NCBI GenBank assembly: GCA_946479895.1
Contig: CAMLHT010000014.1
Location: 1 to 25,254, forward strand
Origin: an uncultured Gemmatimonadota bacterium
GTDB lineage: Bacteria > Gemmatimonadota > Gemmatimonadetes > Gemmatimonadales > Gemmatimonadaceae
Length of the DNA: 25,254 nucleotides
Direction: 5' to 3'
Shown one piece after another: positions 6,182 to 13,979 of this stretch; positions within the stretch are counted from its first letter, which is position 1, and every line of letters begins with the position of its first letter. Both the position numbers and the translations under genes were made by a program. The notes below the pieces were generated by a model. That model saw only the letters and a list, made by a program, of their open reading frames with translations, did not search any database and was not told the DNA's origin.

Positions 6182-7795
6182 GTGTCCAATGAAACCGCCC
6201 GCGCCGCCGCGAAGGCCGCGCACGCCGAGCATGTCGACAGGTTCCGCTGGTTCATCCTGCTCGGCCTGATCACCGCGGCGATGATGGAGATCCTCGACAC
6301 CACCATCATCAACGTCGCGCTGCCCCGGATGGCGGGGAACCTCTCGGCCACGCAGGAAGAGATCGCGTGGGTCAGCACCTCCTACATCCTGGCCAACGTC
6401 GTCGTGCTGCCGATGACGGCGTTCTTCACCGAGACCTTCGGCCGGAAGCGCTACCTGACGTTCTCGATCATCCTGTTCATCGTCGCGTCGTTCCTCTGCG
6501 GGACGGCGACGTCGCTGGGACAGCTCGTGATCTACCGGCTGATCCAGGGCGCGGGTGGCGCGGCGCTGCTGTCGACCGCCCAGGCGACCCTGCGCCAGAT
6601 CTTCCCGCGCGAGGAGCAGGCACTCGTCCAGGCCATCTTCATGGTCGGGGTCATCGTGGCGCCGACGCTCGGGCCGACCCTCGGCGGCTGGATCACCGAC
6701 AACTACAGCTGGGGATGGTGCTTCTTCATCAACGTGCCGATCGGCATCGCCTCGGCGTTCCTGGTCGCGACGTTCCTGCATGACCCGCCGGAGCATCAGC
6801 GGCGCAGCGGGCCGGTGGACTGGTTCGGGATCGCGCTGCTGATCGCCGGCGTCGGCTCGCTCCAGTATTTCCTCGAGGAGGGGAACAAGCGCGACTGGTT
6901 CGCCGACCAGCTGCTCGTCTATCTCTCGATCATCGCCGTCGTCTCGCTGCTCACGCTCGTCTGGTGGCAGCTCTCGAAGCGGAACAGCCACCCGATCATC
7001 GACTTCCGGGTGCTGAAGAACCGCGACCTGTCGGCCTCGATCTTCCTGTTCGTGGTCATGGGCTTCGGCCTGTTCGGCGGGACGTTCCTCTTTCCGCTGT
7101 TCACCCAGGGCATCCTCGGCTTCAAGCCGACCGATACCGGGCTGGCGATGCTGCCGGGCGGCGTGTGCACGGCGTTCGTGGCGGTGCTTTGCGGCCGGCT
7201 GCTCAGCGGCAAGGACGGCCCCCTCGTCGATCCGCGCTTCCTGATCCTCTGCGGCATGACGCTCTTCTGCTACTCGATGTGGAAGCTGGGCCACCTCACG
7301 ACGGTGGCGGGCGAGGCCGACGCGCGATATCCGCTGATCATTCGCGGGCTGGCGATGGGCCTGCTGTTCGTGCCGATCAACAACGCGGCCTACGGCAGCA
7401 TCAAGCCGCAGGAGGCGCAGCAGGCCTCCGGGCTCATCAACCTGTCCCGCCAGCTCGGCGGGTCCTTCGGCATTGCGATCCTCGGCGCGTATCTCACGCG
7501 GCACATCGCGTATCACCGCGCCGACCTGGCGATGAACACCTATCCGGGCAATCCGGCCTTCGACCAGCGATTCAACGGAGCGGTGCAGCTGCTGGTGCAG
7601 CACGGGGTGCCGGCGTCAGAGGCGACCAGGGGCGCGATCGCGCTCGTGCAGGGCGGAATCGCCCGGCAGGCGGCGATGCTGGCGTACAACGATGCGTGGA
7701 TGCTGATCCTGCTTTCGTTCCTGGCGGTCGTCCCGGCAGTGTTCCTGCTGAAGAAGCCGCGGGGCAGGCCGGCGGCCGTCGTCGACGCGCATTGA
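6182..7795 (+). CDS. DHA2-family (EmrB/QacA-type) MFS drug exporter
   Basis: A 537-residue proton-driven exporter of the inner membrane. The family motif LDTTIINVALPRM (about 38-50) in the first helix, the A-loop FGRKRY and motif C (GPTLGGWI) in helix 5 identify the 14-helix DHA2 group. Length fits EmrB/QacA proteins. The GTG at 6182 is used; its ribosome binding site is weak. No membrane-fusion partner (EmrA) or TolC gene is seen beside it, and the upstream neighbour is the pseudokinase rather than a TetR or MarR regulator, so partner and substrate are unknown. The stop is followed by a purine-rich stretch (7796-7829) that also contains the ribosome binding site of the next gene. Confidence 0.93.
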   Translation: MSNETARAAAKAAHAEHVDRFRWFILLGLITAAMMEILDTTIINVALPRMAGNLSATQEEIAWVSTSYILANVVVLPMTAFFTETFGRKRYLTFSIILFIVASFLCGTATSLGQLVIYRLIQGAGGAALLSTAQATLRQIFPREEQALVQAIFMVGVIVAPTLGPTLGGWITDNYSWGWCFFINVPIGIASAFLVATFLHDPPEHQRRSGPVDWFGIALLIAGVGSLQYFLEEGNKRDWFADQLLVYLSIIAVVSLLTLVWWQLSKRNSHPIIDFRVLKNRDLSASIFLFVVMGFGLFGGTFLFPLFTQGILGFKPTDTGLAMLPGGVCTAFVAVLCGRLLSGKDGPLVDPRFLILCGMTLFCYSMWKLGHLTTVAGEADARYPLIIRGLAMGLLFVPINNAAYGSIKPQEAQQASGLINLSRQLGGSFGIAILGAYLTRHIAYHRADLAMNTYPGNPAFDQRFNGAVQLLVQHGVPASEATRGAIALVQGGIARQAAMLAYNDAWMLILLSFLAVVPAVFLLKKPRGRPAAVVDAH

Positions 7796-7829
7796 GGAGA
7801 AAGTGGGAAGCGGATAGGGGGATAGTGGA

Positions 7830-8447
7830 TTGATTGCGTTGATACAGTCGCTCGGACTCGCGTATGCGTCGGGCGTGAGCCTGTACGCGACGATCCTGCT
7901 GCTCGGCCTTGCCGAACGGGCGCACTGGATCGGCGCCTTGCCCGGGCCGCTGTCCGTGGCGTCGAACCCGGTCGTGCTGATCATCGCCGGCATCCTCGCC
8001 GTGCTCGAGCTGGGCGCATCGCTGGTCCCGGGCATCGCGTCCATCTGGGAGACGGTGCACACCGCCATCCGTCCCCCGGCGGCAGCGCTCGTCGCCGTCG
8101 CCACGGCGTGGCATGCCGACCCTGCGATCATAGCCGCCGCGGGCATCCTGGGCGGAGGGCTCGGCCTGGCGACGCACGCGACGAAGCTCGGGCTTCGTGT
8201 CGCGGTGGATACTTCGCCGGAGCCCTTCAGCAACGGGCTGCTGAGCGCGAGCGAGCTGGGAGTCGTTGCCGCGGTGTCCTACTTCATCTGGAACCACCCG
8301 GTCATCACGCTGGCGATCGCGCTGGTCGTGCTCGTGCTGACCATGCTGCTCGTGCGCCTGGTCTGGCGGACCATCCGCCGCGTCGCGAGCAACGTGGCTC
8401 ATGGCCGCTGGATCCGGGGAGCTGATCCGGGGACGACGACGGTCTGA
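7830..8447 (+). CDS. DUF4126 family membrane protein
   Basis: A 205-residue integral membrane protein. It starts like the DUF4126 family (SLGLAYASGVSLYATILLLGL) and carries hydrophobic stretches at about 7-25, 47-66, 80-94, 99-115, 135-150 and 152-175, with a basic cytoplasmic end. Function of the family is not known. The start is a TTG at 7830 with AGGGGGA about 8 bases upstream, and the gene lies 34 bases after the MFS exporter, so the two are probably co-transcribed. It converges on the exported protein gene ending at 8506. Confidence 0.8.
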   Translation: MIALIQSLGLAYASGVSLYATILLLGLAERAHWIGALPGPLSVASNPVVLIIAGILAVLELGASLVPGIASIWETVHTAIRPPAAALVAVATAWHADPAIIAAAGILGGGLGLATHATKLGLRVAVDTSPEPFSNGLLSASELGVVAAVSYFIWNHPVITLAIALVVLVLTMLLVRLVWRTIRRVASNVAHGRWIRGADPGTTTV

Positions 8448-8459
8448 CCCGGAGCGCGA

Positions 8460-8496
8460 GGGAGCGGGGATGCCTCTTCAGCACTCCCGCTCTCCC
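8460..8496. terminator. Imperfect hairpin between converging genes
   Basis: GGGAGCGGG (8460-8468) can pair with CCCGCTCTCCC (8486-8496) with a 2-base bulge and a 17-base loop. There is no T-run on either side. It lies between the stop codons at 8447 and 8506, so a bidirectional end-of-transcript role is plausible. Confidence 0.4.
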
Positions 8497-8505
8497 GCCT
8501 TGCGG

Positions 8506-8982
8506 CTACAGCCCGAGCCGGCGAAGGATGGTCACGAGCAGTGGCTGCGGCCCCGACGTGAAGCGCACGACGTCGCCGGCCGGCACCACCACGATCTTCT
8601 CGACCGGTCCCAGCCCGCGGCCGTTCCCGCGATTCCCGCGGCGGAAGTAGATCACCCGCGTCACGCCGGACGGGACGACGTTCACGACCTGATAGCCGTT
8701 GGCGATCAGCACGTCGCGCGTGACGATCACGGCGTCGGACGTGGAGACGCGCTTGCGCACCGCCTTCTCGTAGGCCTTGTCGCGCTTCTCGTCTGCCTTG
8801 ACGGCCTTCTTCACTTCCTTGTCGGCCTTCCTGCCCGAGACGACTTCGCCGTTCGACGTGACGACGACCGTGCCTTTCGTCTTCTCGGGTCCCTTTGACT
8901 TGCCCTGGCCGGACGCCGGTATCGCGAGTCCGGCGACCATCATCGCGACGCCAACCGCGCGCGAGATCGATGAGACGTTCAT
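8506..8982 (-). CDS. Exported protein of unknown function
   Basis: A 158-residue protein with a signal peptide (about 1-26, ending IPASGQG). The mature protein begins with a Lys-rich, helical stretch (about 30-80: KSKGPEKTKG, then KADKEVKKAVKADEKRDKAYEKAV) and continues with a beta-rich C-terminal part (VIVTRDVLIANGYQVVNVV, then VTRVIYFRRGNRG) that looks like a small folded domain with a basic Gly/Arg loop. I do not recognise a family. GGGAG sits 7 bases before the ATG. The gene follows the cobalamin-type binding protein gene by 33 bases on the same strand. Confidence 0.7.
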   Translation of the reverse strand: MNVSSISRAVGVAMMVAGLAIPASGQGKSKGPEKTKGTVVVTSNGEVVSGRKADKEVKKAVKADEKRDKAYEKAVRKRVSTSDAVIVTRDVLIANGYQVVNVVPSGVTRVIYFRRGNRGNGRGLGPVEKIVVVPAGDVVRFTSGPQPLLVTILRRLGL

Positions 8983-9015
8983 GGTTGTGCTCCCTTTGGA
9001 GGTTCAGGCCCTCCT

Positions 9016-9903
9016 TCAGCGCACGACCTGTTCCCACGGCTGGTGTTCGTGCGGCCAGTCACACCGCGACGGATGGAAGAGATGCCCGAGCAGCTCGATG
9101 CCCTCGGCGACACGCGGCCCCGGCCGCGCGAAGTAGGCGTTGGCATCCACGGCGAAGACGGTCGCGTCGGTGTGGGGCAGGGTCCGCGCGAGCCTGGCGG
9201 CTTCATCGAGACCGAAGCCGCAGGGCGCGACGATGATGATCTCCGGCCTGGTCGCAGCGACCTCGTCCCAGCTCATTCGCCGTGAATCAGCGCCGTGCCT
9301 GCCGAGCGGGTCGTGGCCTCCGGCGATGTCGATCATCTCGGGGACCCAGTGCCCGGCGCAGAAGTACGGATCGATCCACTCGAGAAACACGACGCGACGG
9401 CGGGGCAGGCCGGCCACGCTCGCAGCAACCGACGTCATGCGCTTCCGGTTCGCGGCAATCAGCGCCTCCGCGACGTCGCGGCGATCAGTGGCAACGCCGA
9501 CGTCGACGATGTTCTGCTCGATCTCGGCAATGTTCTGGGGCGTCAGCCAGAGCACTTCGGGGCTCCGGGGAAGGTCGCGGAGCGCACGGGTGAGCTCGTT
9601 TCCGGACGGAGCGCACACCTGGCAGAGATCCTGGGTGATCACGACATCGGGAGCGAGCTCGCGCAGGAGTACCTCGTCGACCTCGTACAGGCTGGCCCCG
9701 CTTTTCAGGCGCTCGGACACCGCCGTGTCGATCTCCGACTGCGAGAGCCCTTCGAGCCGGAGCGCCGGCCTGCTGACGACCGGGAGGGTCTCGACGCCCG
9801 CCGGGTAATCGCATTCGTGCGACCGGCCGACGAGCATGTCGCGGGCACCGAGCGCGCAGGCGATCTCGGTTCCCGCGGGAAGGAAGGAGACGATCCGCGG
9901 CAT
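9016..9903 (-). CDS. Cobalamin-type periplasmic-binding-fold protein without signal peptide
   Basis: A 295-residue protein of the BtuF/FepB-like substrate-binding fold (PF01497 group). It begins directly with the first strand of the domain (MPRIVSFLPAGTEIACALGA), and shows SHECDYP (28-34), ITQDLCQVCAPSGNE (89-103) and FLEWIDPYFCAGHWVPEM, which mark the subgroup usually annotated as cobalamin-binding protein. No signal peptide or lipobox is present, so it is probably cytoplasmic rather than a classic transporter subunit; no BtuC or BtuD genes are adjacent. Conserved Cys31, Cys94, Cys97 and His29 could bind a metal or cofactor (inference). No cobalamin riboswitch-like structure is evident in 9904-10033, which otherwise holds nothing I can name. 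Confidence 0.8.
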   Translation of the reverse strand: MPRIVSFLPAGTEIACALGARDMLVGRSHECDYPAGVETLPVVSRPALRLEGLSQSEIDTAVSERLKSGASLYEVDEVLLRELAPDVVITQDLCQVCAPSGNELTRALRDLPRSPEVLWLTPQNIAEIEQNIVDVGVATDRRDVAEALIAANRKRMTSVAASVAGLPRRRVVFLEWIDPYFCAGHWVPEMIDIAGGHDPLGRHGADSRRMSWDEVAATRPEIIIVAPCGFGLDEAARLARTLPHTDATVFAVDANAYFARPGPRVAEGIELLGHLFHPSRCDWPHEHQPWEQVVR

Positions 9904-10033
9904 TCGGCGAAATCTATCCGCACCGTGATGACGAGCCCATCATTCGGAGTCGGCGTCATCCTTGCCCCCGCGGGGTAGCATATGGATCGGCTCCGGACAG
10001 GGGCCGTCCGCTTCAATTCAATCGGGAGAGATC

Positions 10034-10696
10034 ATGAGGATTCGATTCGTTGCCGCCTCGCTGTTCGCCGTCGTGGCCGCCGCGCCACTGGCCGCGCAGG
10101 GCATGGATCACACGACGAAGGTCACCGGCTCGGGCAAGCTGCCGGCAGGCTGGAACGCGCGGTTCGACCAGGCCGGCTCGGCGTTGACCCAGGTGGACGT
10201 GCGGCAGGCGGGGACCGCGCTCGCGTTCCGCTCCGGGCCCGCGGCGATCTACTGGAACACGAAGGACGTGGCCTCGGGCTCGTACACCGTGAGCGCGATC
10301 TTCAACCAGAAGAAGAGCATGATGCACGAGGGCTACGGCCTGTTCGTCGGTGGCCAGAACCTCTCCGACCCGACCCAGAACTACCTGTACATGGTCATCA
10401 AGCCGCAGGCGGGCACGTACCTGATCAATCATCGCACCGGGAACGCCGCGCCGCGCAAGCTCGTGACCGAGACGCCATCGGAGGCGATCAACAAGGACGC
10501 GCCGGGAACGGGCGCGGCGGAGAACGCGATGGCGATCCGTGTCGCCCGCGACTCTGTGCACTTCTACATCAACGGCCGCGAAGTGCGGGTCTTTCCGAAG
10601 ACGGCCCTGACCGGCGTTGCGACGGACGGCCTGGCCGGGCTGCGCATCAATCACAACCTCGACATCGAGGTCAGGGAATTCGGTGTGAAGCGGTAG
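10034..10696 (+). CDS. Exported protein with probable concanavalin-A-like fold
   Basis: A 220-residue protein with a signal peptide (MRIRFVAASLFAVVAAAPLAAQ, cleavage near 22). The mature part is beta-rich with alternating segments such as YTVSAIFNQKKSMMHEGYG, NYLYMVIKPQAGTYLINHR and VHFYINGREV followed by DGLAGLRINHNLDIEVREF, a layout typical of lectin-like jelly-roll domains related to DUF1080 proteins. No catalytic residues can be assigned, so a binding role is possible but unproven. The ATG at 10034 is chosen because it starts the signal peptide and GGGAGAG lies just upstream. It converges on the S9 peptidase gene, with a G-rich inverted repeat in between. Confidence 0.7.
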   Translation: MRIRFVAASLFAVVAAAPLAAQGMDHTTKVTGSGKLPAGWNARFDQAGSALTQVDVRQAGTALAFRSGPAAIYWNTKDVASGSYTVSAIFNQKKSMMHEGYGLFVGGQNLSDPTQNYLYMVIKPQAGTYLINHRTGNAAPRKLVTETPSEAINKDAPGTGAAENAMAIRVARDSVHFYINGREVRVFPKTALTGVATDGLAGLRINHNLDIEVREFGVKR

Positions 10697-10699
10697 AGC

Positions 10700-10749
10700 A
10701 GTGGGAGTGGGAGTGGGATAGCGCTCTCCCACTCCCACTCACTCCCACT
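10700..10749. terminator. Hexamer-repeat inverted repeat between converging genes
   Basis: Three GTGGGA units (10700-10718) face an inverted set (10727-10749) with one 4-base irregularity (CTCAC). The arms can form a long hairpin with loop TAGCGCTC. Each arm begins within 4 bases of a stop codon: the plus-strand stop at 10694-10696 and the minus-strand stop at 10748-10750, which lies inside the arm. It lacks a T-tract, so termination would rest on the strong stem. Confidence 0.65.
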
Positions 10750-13042
10750 ACCTCGCCCCTGATCCTCCACGGCCGCCGCCGCGTCCGCCCTGGGGCGCCG
10801 GGAACTCGTAGTTCTTCGGCGGTTCGGCGTCGAGCAGGTTGCGGACGAAGTAATCCCACCGCCGGCGCATGACGTAGTTGCTCGCGCTGCCGTAGCCGTG
10901 GGCGGCGTTCGGGATCATGAGCAGGTCGAAGTCCTTGTTCGCCTTGATCAGCGCGTCGACGACCAGGTACGTGTTGTAGGGCGGGACGTTGTTGTCCATC
11001 GTCCCGTGAATGAGAAAGAGCTTGCCCTTGAGGCCCGCGGCGAGCGTGTGCGTCGCCTCGACCGTGTAGTTGTCGATCTTGTCGTGGCGGAGCAGCTCGC
11101 CCTGGTAGCGCTCGCCCCAGTCATCCTCGTACTGCCGCTGGTCGTGATTGCCCGACTCGGCGATGCCGACCTTGAAGAAGTCGTTGTACGGCTCGCGGAG
11201 GAGCGCGTCGGCGGTGATGAAGCCGCCTCCCGAATGGCCCCACATCGCGGCCTTGTCGATGTCGATCCACGAATAGCGCGACGCCAGCTCCTTCATGCCC
11301 GCGATCTGGTCGGGGATCGTGTTGTCACGGCCCATCGCGCCGTAGTAGGCGTCGTGGAACGACTTCGAGCGGTTCGGCGTGCCCGTGCCGTCGATGCTGA
11401 CGACGATGAACCCCAGCTCGGCCAGTGCCTGGCGGTCGCCCTGGGCGACGCTGAAGGCGCGGCTGCCGAGTGATCCGGACTGCGGACCGGGGTAGGCGTT
11501 GTTGATGATCGGATATTTCTTCGTCGAGTCGAAGTTCGTCGGACGCCAGATCGCGCCGTAGATGTCCCACTTCCCGTTGGCCGACTTCATCTTCACCGGC
11601 ATCGGAGGCCGCCAGCCGGTTGCGAGCAGGGCCGCGATGTCGGCCTTCTCGAGGGCGAGGATCGTCCGGCCGGTGTTCGCGTCGCGCAGCACGGTCTGCG
11701 GCGGCACGTCCCACTGCGACCAGGTGTCGATCAGGTACCTGCCGTCCGGCGAGAGCTGGGCGGTGTGCGTGCCAACTTCCGGCGTCAGTGAAACGTTGTT
11801 CCTGCCGTCGAGGCCCACCTTGTAGTAGTGGACGAAGTACGGATCCTGGCCGGGCTCCTTCCCGTAGGCGGCATACCAGAGCGTGCGGGTCCGGTCATCG
11901 AGGCGGACGATCTGCGACACGGCGCCTTCGCCGCTCGTGATCCTGTTCTTCAGGGCCCCGGTGTTGAGGTCGTACAGGTAGAGCTGGCTCCAGTCGTCGC
12001 GCTCGGAGTTCCAGATGATCTCGTTCGTCGGCCAGAGGATCCGCCAGGTGACGCGCGACTCGAAGTGCGTCGGCGACTCCTCCTTCATGATCGTGCGGAC
12101 GTTGCCCGTCGCGAGGTCGGCGATCTTGGCGGTGGCTGACTTGTGAAAGCGGTCGGTGGAGATGTATCCGAGCTTCGTGGCATCAGGGCTCCACTGGTAC
12201 TCGGCCATGCTGATGTCGTCGCTGATCGTCGCGCGGTGGAAGTCCGGGCCGTCCTTGAGCCGGAGCATCCGGCCCGTCTCGACGTCGATGACGACGCGAT
12301 GCATCATCGCGACGACGGAGTCCCCGACGAGCGGATACTTCCACTGGCGCAGCACCGGGTGGCCGCCCGCGACCGGCGTCTGCACGAGGTACATCTCGCC
12401 GACGTTCCGCTCATCCTGCTGCTGCGTGGCGATCTTCTTCCCATCCGGCGACCAGGAGACGACGGGCGTCGCGGCGGTGACCCATCCGGCGTTGTTGGTT
12501 GCGTAGCCGAAGTCCTTCGCGCCATCGGTCGTGAGCTGGCGATCGCGCCCGGTGGCGACGTCGCGAATCCAGAGGTTCCAGTCGCAGATGTAGAGGAGCT
12601 TCGATCCATCCGGCGATGCGACCGCCTGCTGGCGGGTGGTCGTGCCGCCGACCCCAGTGACGTTGGGTCCGCAGGTCCGGTCGACCATCGTTCCCGCGCC
12701 GCCGCGACCGCCCCCGCGACCACCGCCACGCCCGCCGCCGGCCCCCGGCATGGCTTCGGACTTCGGCGCCGACGCCACGGCGGTCCGCGTGCCTCGGGCC
12801 GGATCGACGACCACGAACGGGAGCGCCGCGTTCTGGGCGGGCGTCTGCTGGTACCAGAAGGTGCCGTCGGCCAGCCAGTTCGGGGCAACGGTGCCTCCGT
12901 ACTGGATGCTCGCGAGCGAGGGCCCGAGCATGCGCGCCGCGCGGTCGTAGTCGGCGGCGGTGTACACGCGCTTCGTCTGCGCGGTCGCCGCGGTCGCGGC
13001 AAACAGGAGAAGGGCTGCGGGGCGGGTCAGCGTGCGTGTCAT
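10748..13042 (-). CDS. S9 family peptidase (dipeptidyl-peptidase IV-like), exported
   Basis: A 764-residue secreted serine peptidase. A signal peptide covers about 1-21 (LLLFAATAATAQ). The beta-propeller (DPP-IV N-terminal type) spans about 130-460, with repeated WSPDGKK / SPDGSK / SPDATK blades, followed by an alpha/beta-hydrolase domain (about 500-740). The catalytic triad is Ser604 in GHSGGG, Asp683 in HGTMDNNV and His715 in NAAHGYG. Such enzymes cleave dipeptides or short peptides in the periplasm or outside and feed peptide use. Two Arg/Gly-rich low-complexity pieces stand out: one inserted before the propeller (102-115) and one at the very C-terminus (752-764). The gene ends inside the inverted repeat at 10700-10749. 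Confidence 0.93.
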   Translation of the reverse strand: MTRTLTRPAALLLFAATAATAQTKRVYTAADYDRAARMLGPSLASIQYGGTVAPNWLADGTFWYQQTPAQNAALPFVVVDPARGTRTAVASAPKSEAMPGAGGGRGGGRGGGRGGAGTMVDRTCGPNVTGVGGTTTRQQAVASPDGSKLLYICDWNLWIRDVATGRDRQLTTDGAKDFGYATNNAGWVTAATPVVSWSPDGKKIATQQQDERNVGEMYLVQTPVAGGHPVLRQWKYPLVGDSVVAMMHRVVIDVETGRMLRLKDGPDFHRATISDDISMAEYQWSPDATKLGYISTDRFHKSATAKIADLATGNVRTIMKEESPTHFESRVTWRILWPTNEIIWNSERDDWSQLYLYDLNTGALKNRITSGEGAVSQIVRLDDRTRTLWYAAYGKEPGQDPYFVHYYKVGLDGRNNVSLTPEVGTHTAQLSPDGRYLIDTWSQWDVPPQTVLRDANTGRTILALEKADIAALLATGWRPPMPVKMKSANGKWDIYGAIWRPTNFDSTKKYPIINNAYPGPQSGSLGSRAFSVAQGDRQALAELGFIVVSIDGTGTPNRSKSFHDAYYGAMGRDNTIPDQIAGMKELASRYSWIDIDKAAMWGHSGGGFITADALLREPYNDFFKVGIAESGNHDQRQYEDDWGERYQGELLRHDKIDNYTVEATHTLAAGLKGKLFLIHGTMDNNVPPYNTYLVVDALIKANKDFDLLMIPNAAHGYGSASNYVMRRRWDYFVRNLLDAEPPKNYEFPAPQGGRGGGRGGSGAR

Positions 13043-13077
13043 GGGATGGATGGAGAGGTTCGCGAGCTAATGTAGCG

Positions 13078-13944
13078 TCAGGCCGCGGGGGTCGCCCGGG
13101 CCCGCGTCGCGATTACCGTCACGTTGTCCTCGGCGCCACGCCCGAGGGTGAGGCCGACGAGATGCTCGCACACCTCGCGGCTCGTGCGCTCGCTGGCGAG
13201 CGCCGCGCGGATCTCGTCGTCGGTGACGTGCTTCGTCAGGCCGTCGGTGCACAGCAGCCAGCGGTCGCCGCGCTCGAGATCCGTCGCCGACATGTCGAGG
13301 TCCATCGAGACGCCGCCGACCGCGCTGAGGAGCACGTTCCGGAAGCGCGACGCTTCGGCGGCCTCCTTCGACATCGTGCCGGAGTCGATCATCGCCTGCG
13401 CCATGGTGTGATCCACCGTCATCCGGTCGAGCCTGCCGGCGCGGAGGCGATAGGCACGGCTGTCCCCGGCATGGGCGATGAACGCGCACGGCCAGATCAT
13501 GTACACGACCGTGATGGTGGTCGCGGCGCCGCCGCCCATTTCCCGCGCGTAGGCCTGGAGATCGGCGTGCGCCGCCTGGACCGTCTCGCGCAGGCGCGCG
13601 AGCACCTCCGCCTCCTGCTTCGGCCCGGCCGTGAGGGAGACTTCGCCCATCTCCACGAGATAGCGGGCGATCGCGTCGGTGACCGTGGCGCTGCCGTGCG
13701 CGCCGTGCGTCATGCTGCCGACCCCATCGGCGACGAGGAGCACGAACCCGCGGGAATCGGGCGAGAAGGCGGGCAGTGATTCGGTGGGCACGCTCGCCGC
13801 GTGCACGAGGATCGCCCGATGGAAGCTCGCCACCAGGAAATGGTCGGCGTTGGTTGCACGCACCATTCCGCGGTGGGTGCAGCCGAACACGTCGATCTGC
13901 CTGAGGAGCGGCTTCTGTTCCGGCACGGCTCCAGCATGAAGCAT
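13078..13944 (-). CDS. PP2C-family protein phosphatase
   Basis: A 288-residue metal-dependent Ser/Thr phosphatase. Metal and catalytic motifs are visible in order: RATNADHF with D34, ADGVGS with D73, GDSRAYRL at 160-167, CTDGLTKHV with D234, and the final AEDNVTV with D273 and N274. There is no signal peptide or membrane helix, so it is cytoplasmic and would reverse phosphorylation by Ser/Thr kinases or act on other phosphoproteins. The DGVG motif is followed by SMTHGAHGS rather than the usual GxxxG pattern. It lies downstream of the GH20 divergent region and 35 bases upstream of the S9 peptidase start on the same strand. No active kinase gene is nearby. Confidence 0.92.
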   Translation of the reverse strand: MLHAGAVPEQKPLLRQIDVFGCTHRGMVRATNADHFLVASFHRAILVHAASVPTESLPAFSPDSRGFVLLVADGVGSMTHGAHGSATVTDAIARYLVEMGEVSLTAGPKQEAEVLARLRETVQAAHADLQAYAREMGGGAATTITVVYMIWPCAFIAHAGDSRAYRLRAGRLDRMTVDHTMAQAMIDSGTMSKEAAEASRFRNVLLSAVGGVSMDLDMSATDLERGDRWLLCTDGLTKHVTDDEIRAALASERTSREVCEHLVGLTLGRGAEDNVTVIATRARATPAA

Positions 13945-13979
13945 TTCCCGCCAGCCCGCCAGAGGACTAGGATTTGAGC

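Noticed and set aside
6176..7603. Long minus-strand open frame opposite the MFS exporter
   Set aside because: Composition is Arg/Asp/Glu/His-rich with no hydrophobic core, and the plus strand encodes a clear 14-helix exporter.
9904..10033. Cobalamin riboswitch before the binding-protein gene
   Set aside because: No B12-box-like sequence or matching fold was seen on the minus strand.
12143..13075. Plus-strand open frame opposite the S9 peptidase N-terminus
   Set aside because: Arg/Val/Asp-rich shadow of the peptidase; no domain and no ribosome binding site.
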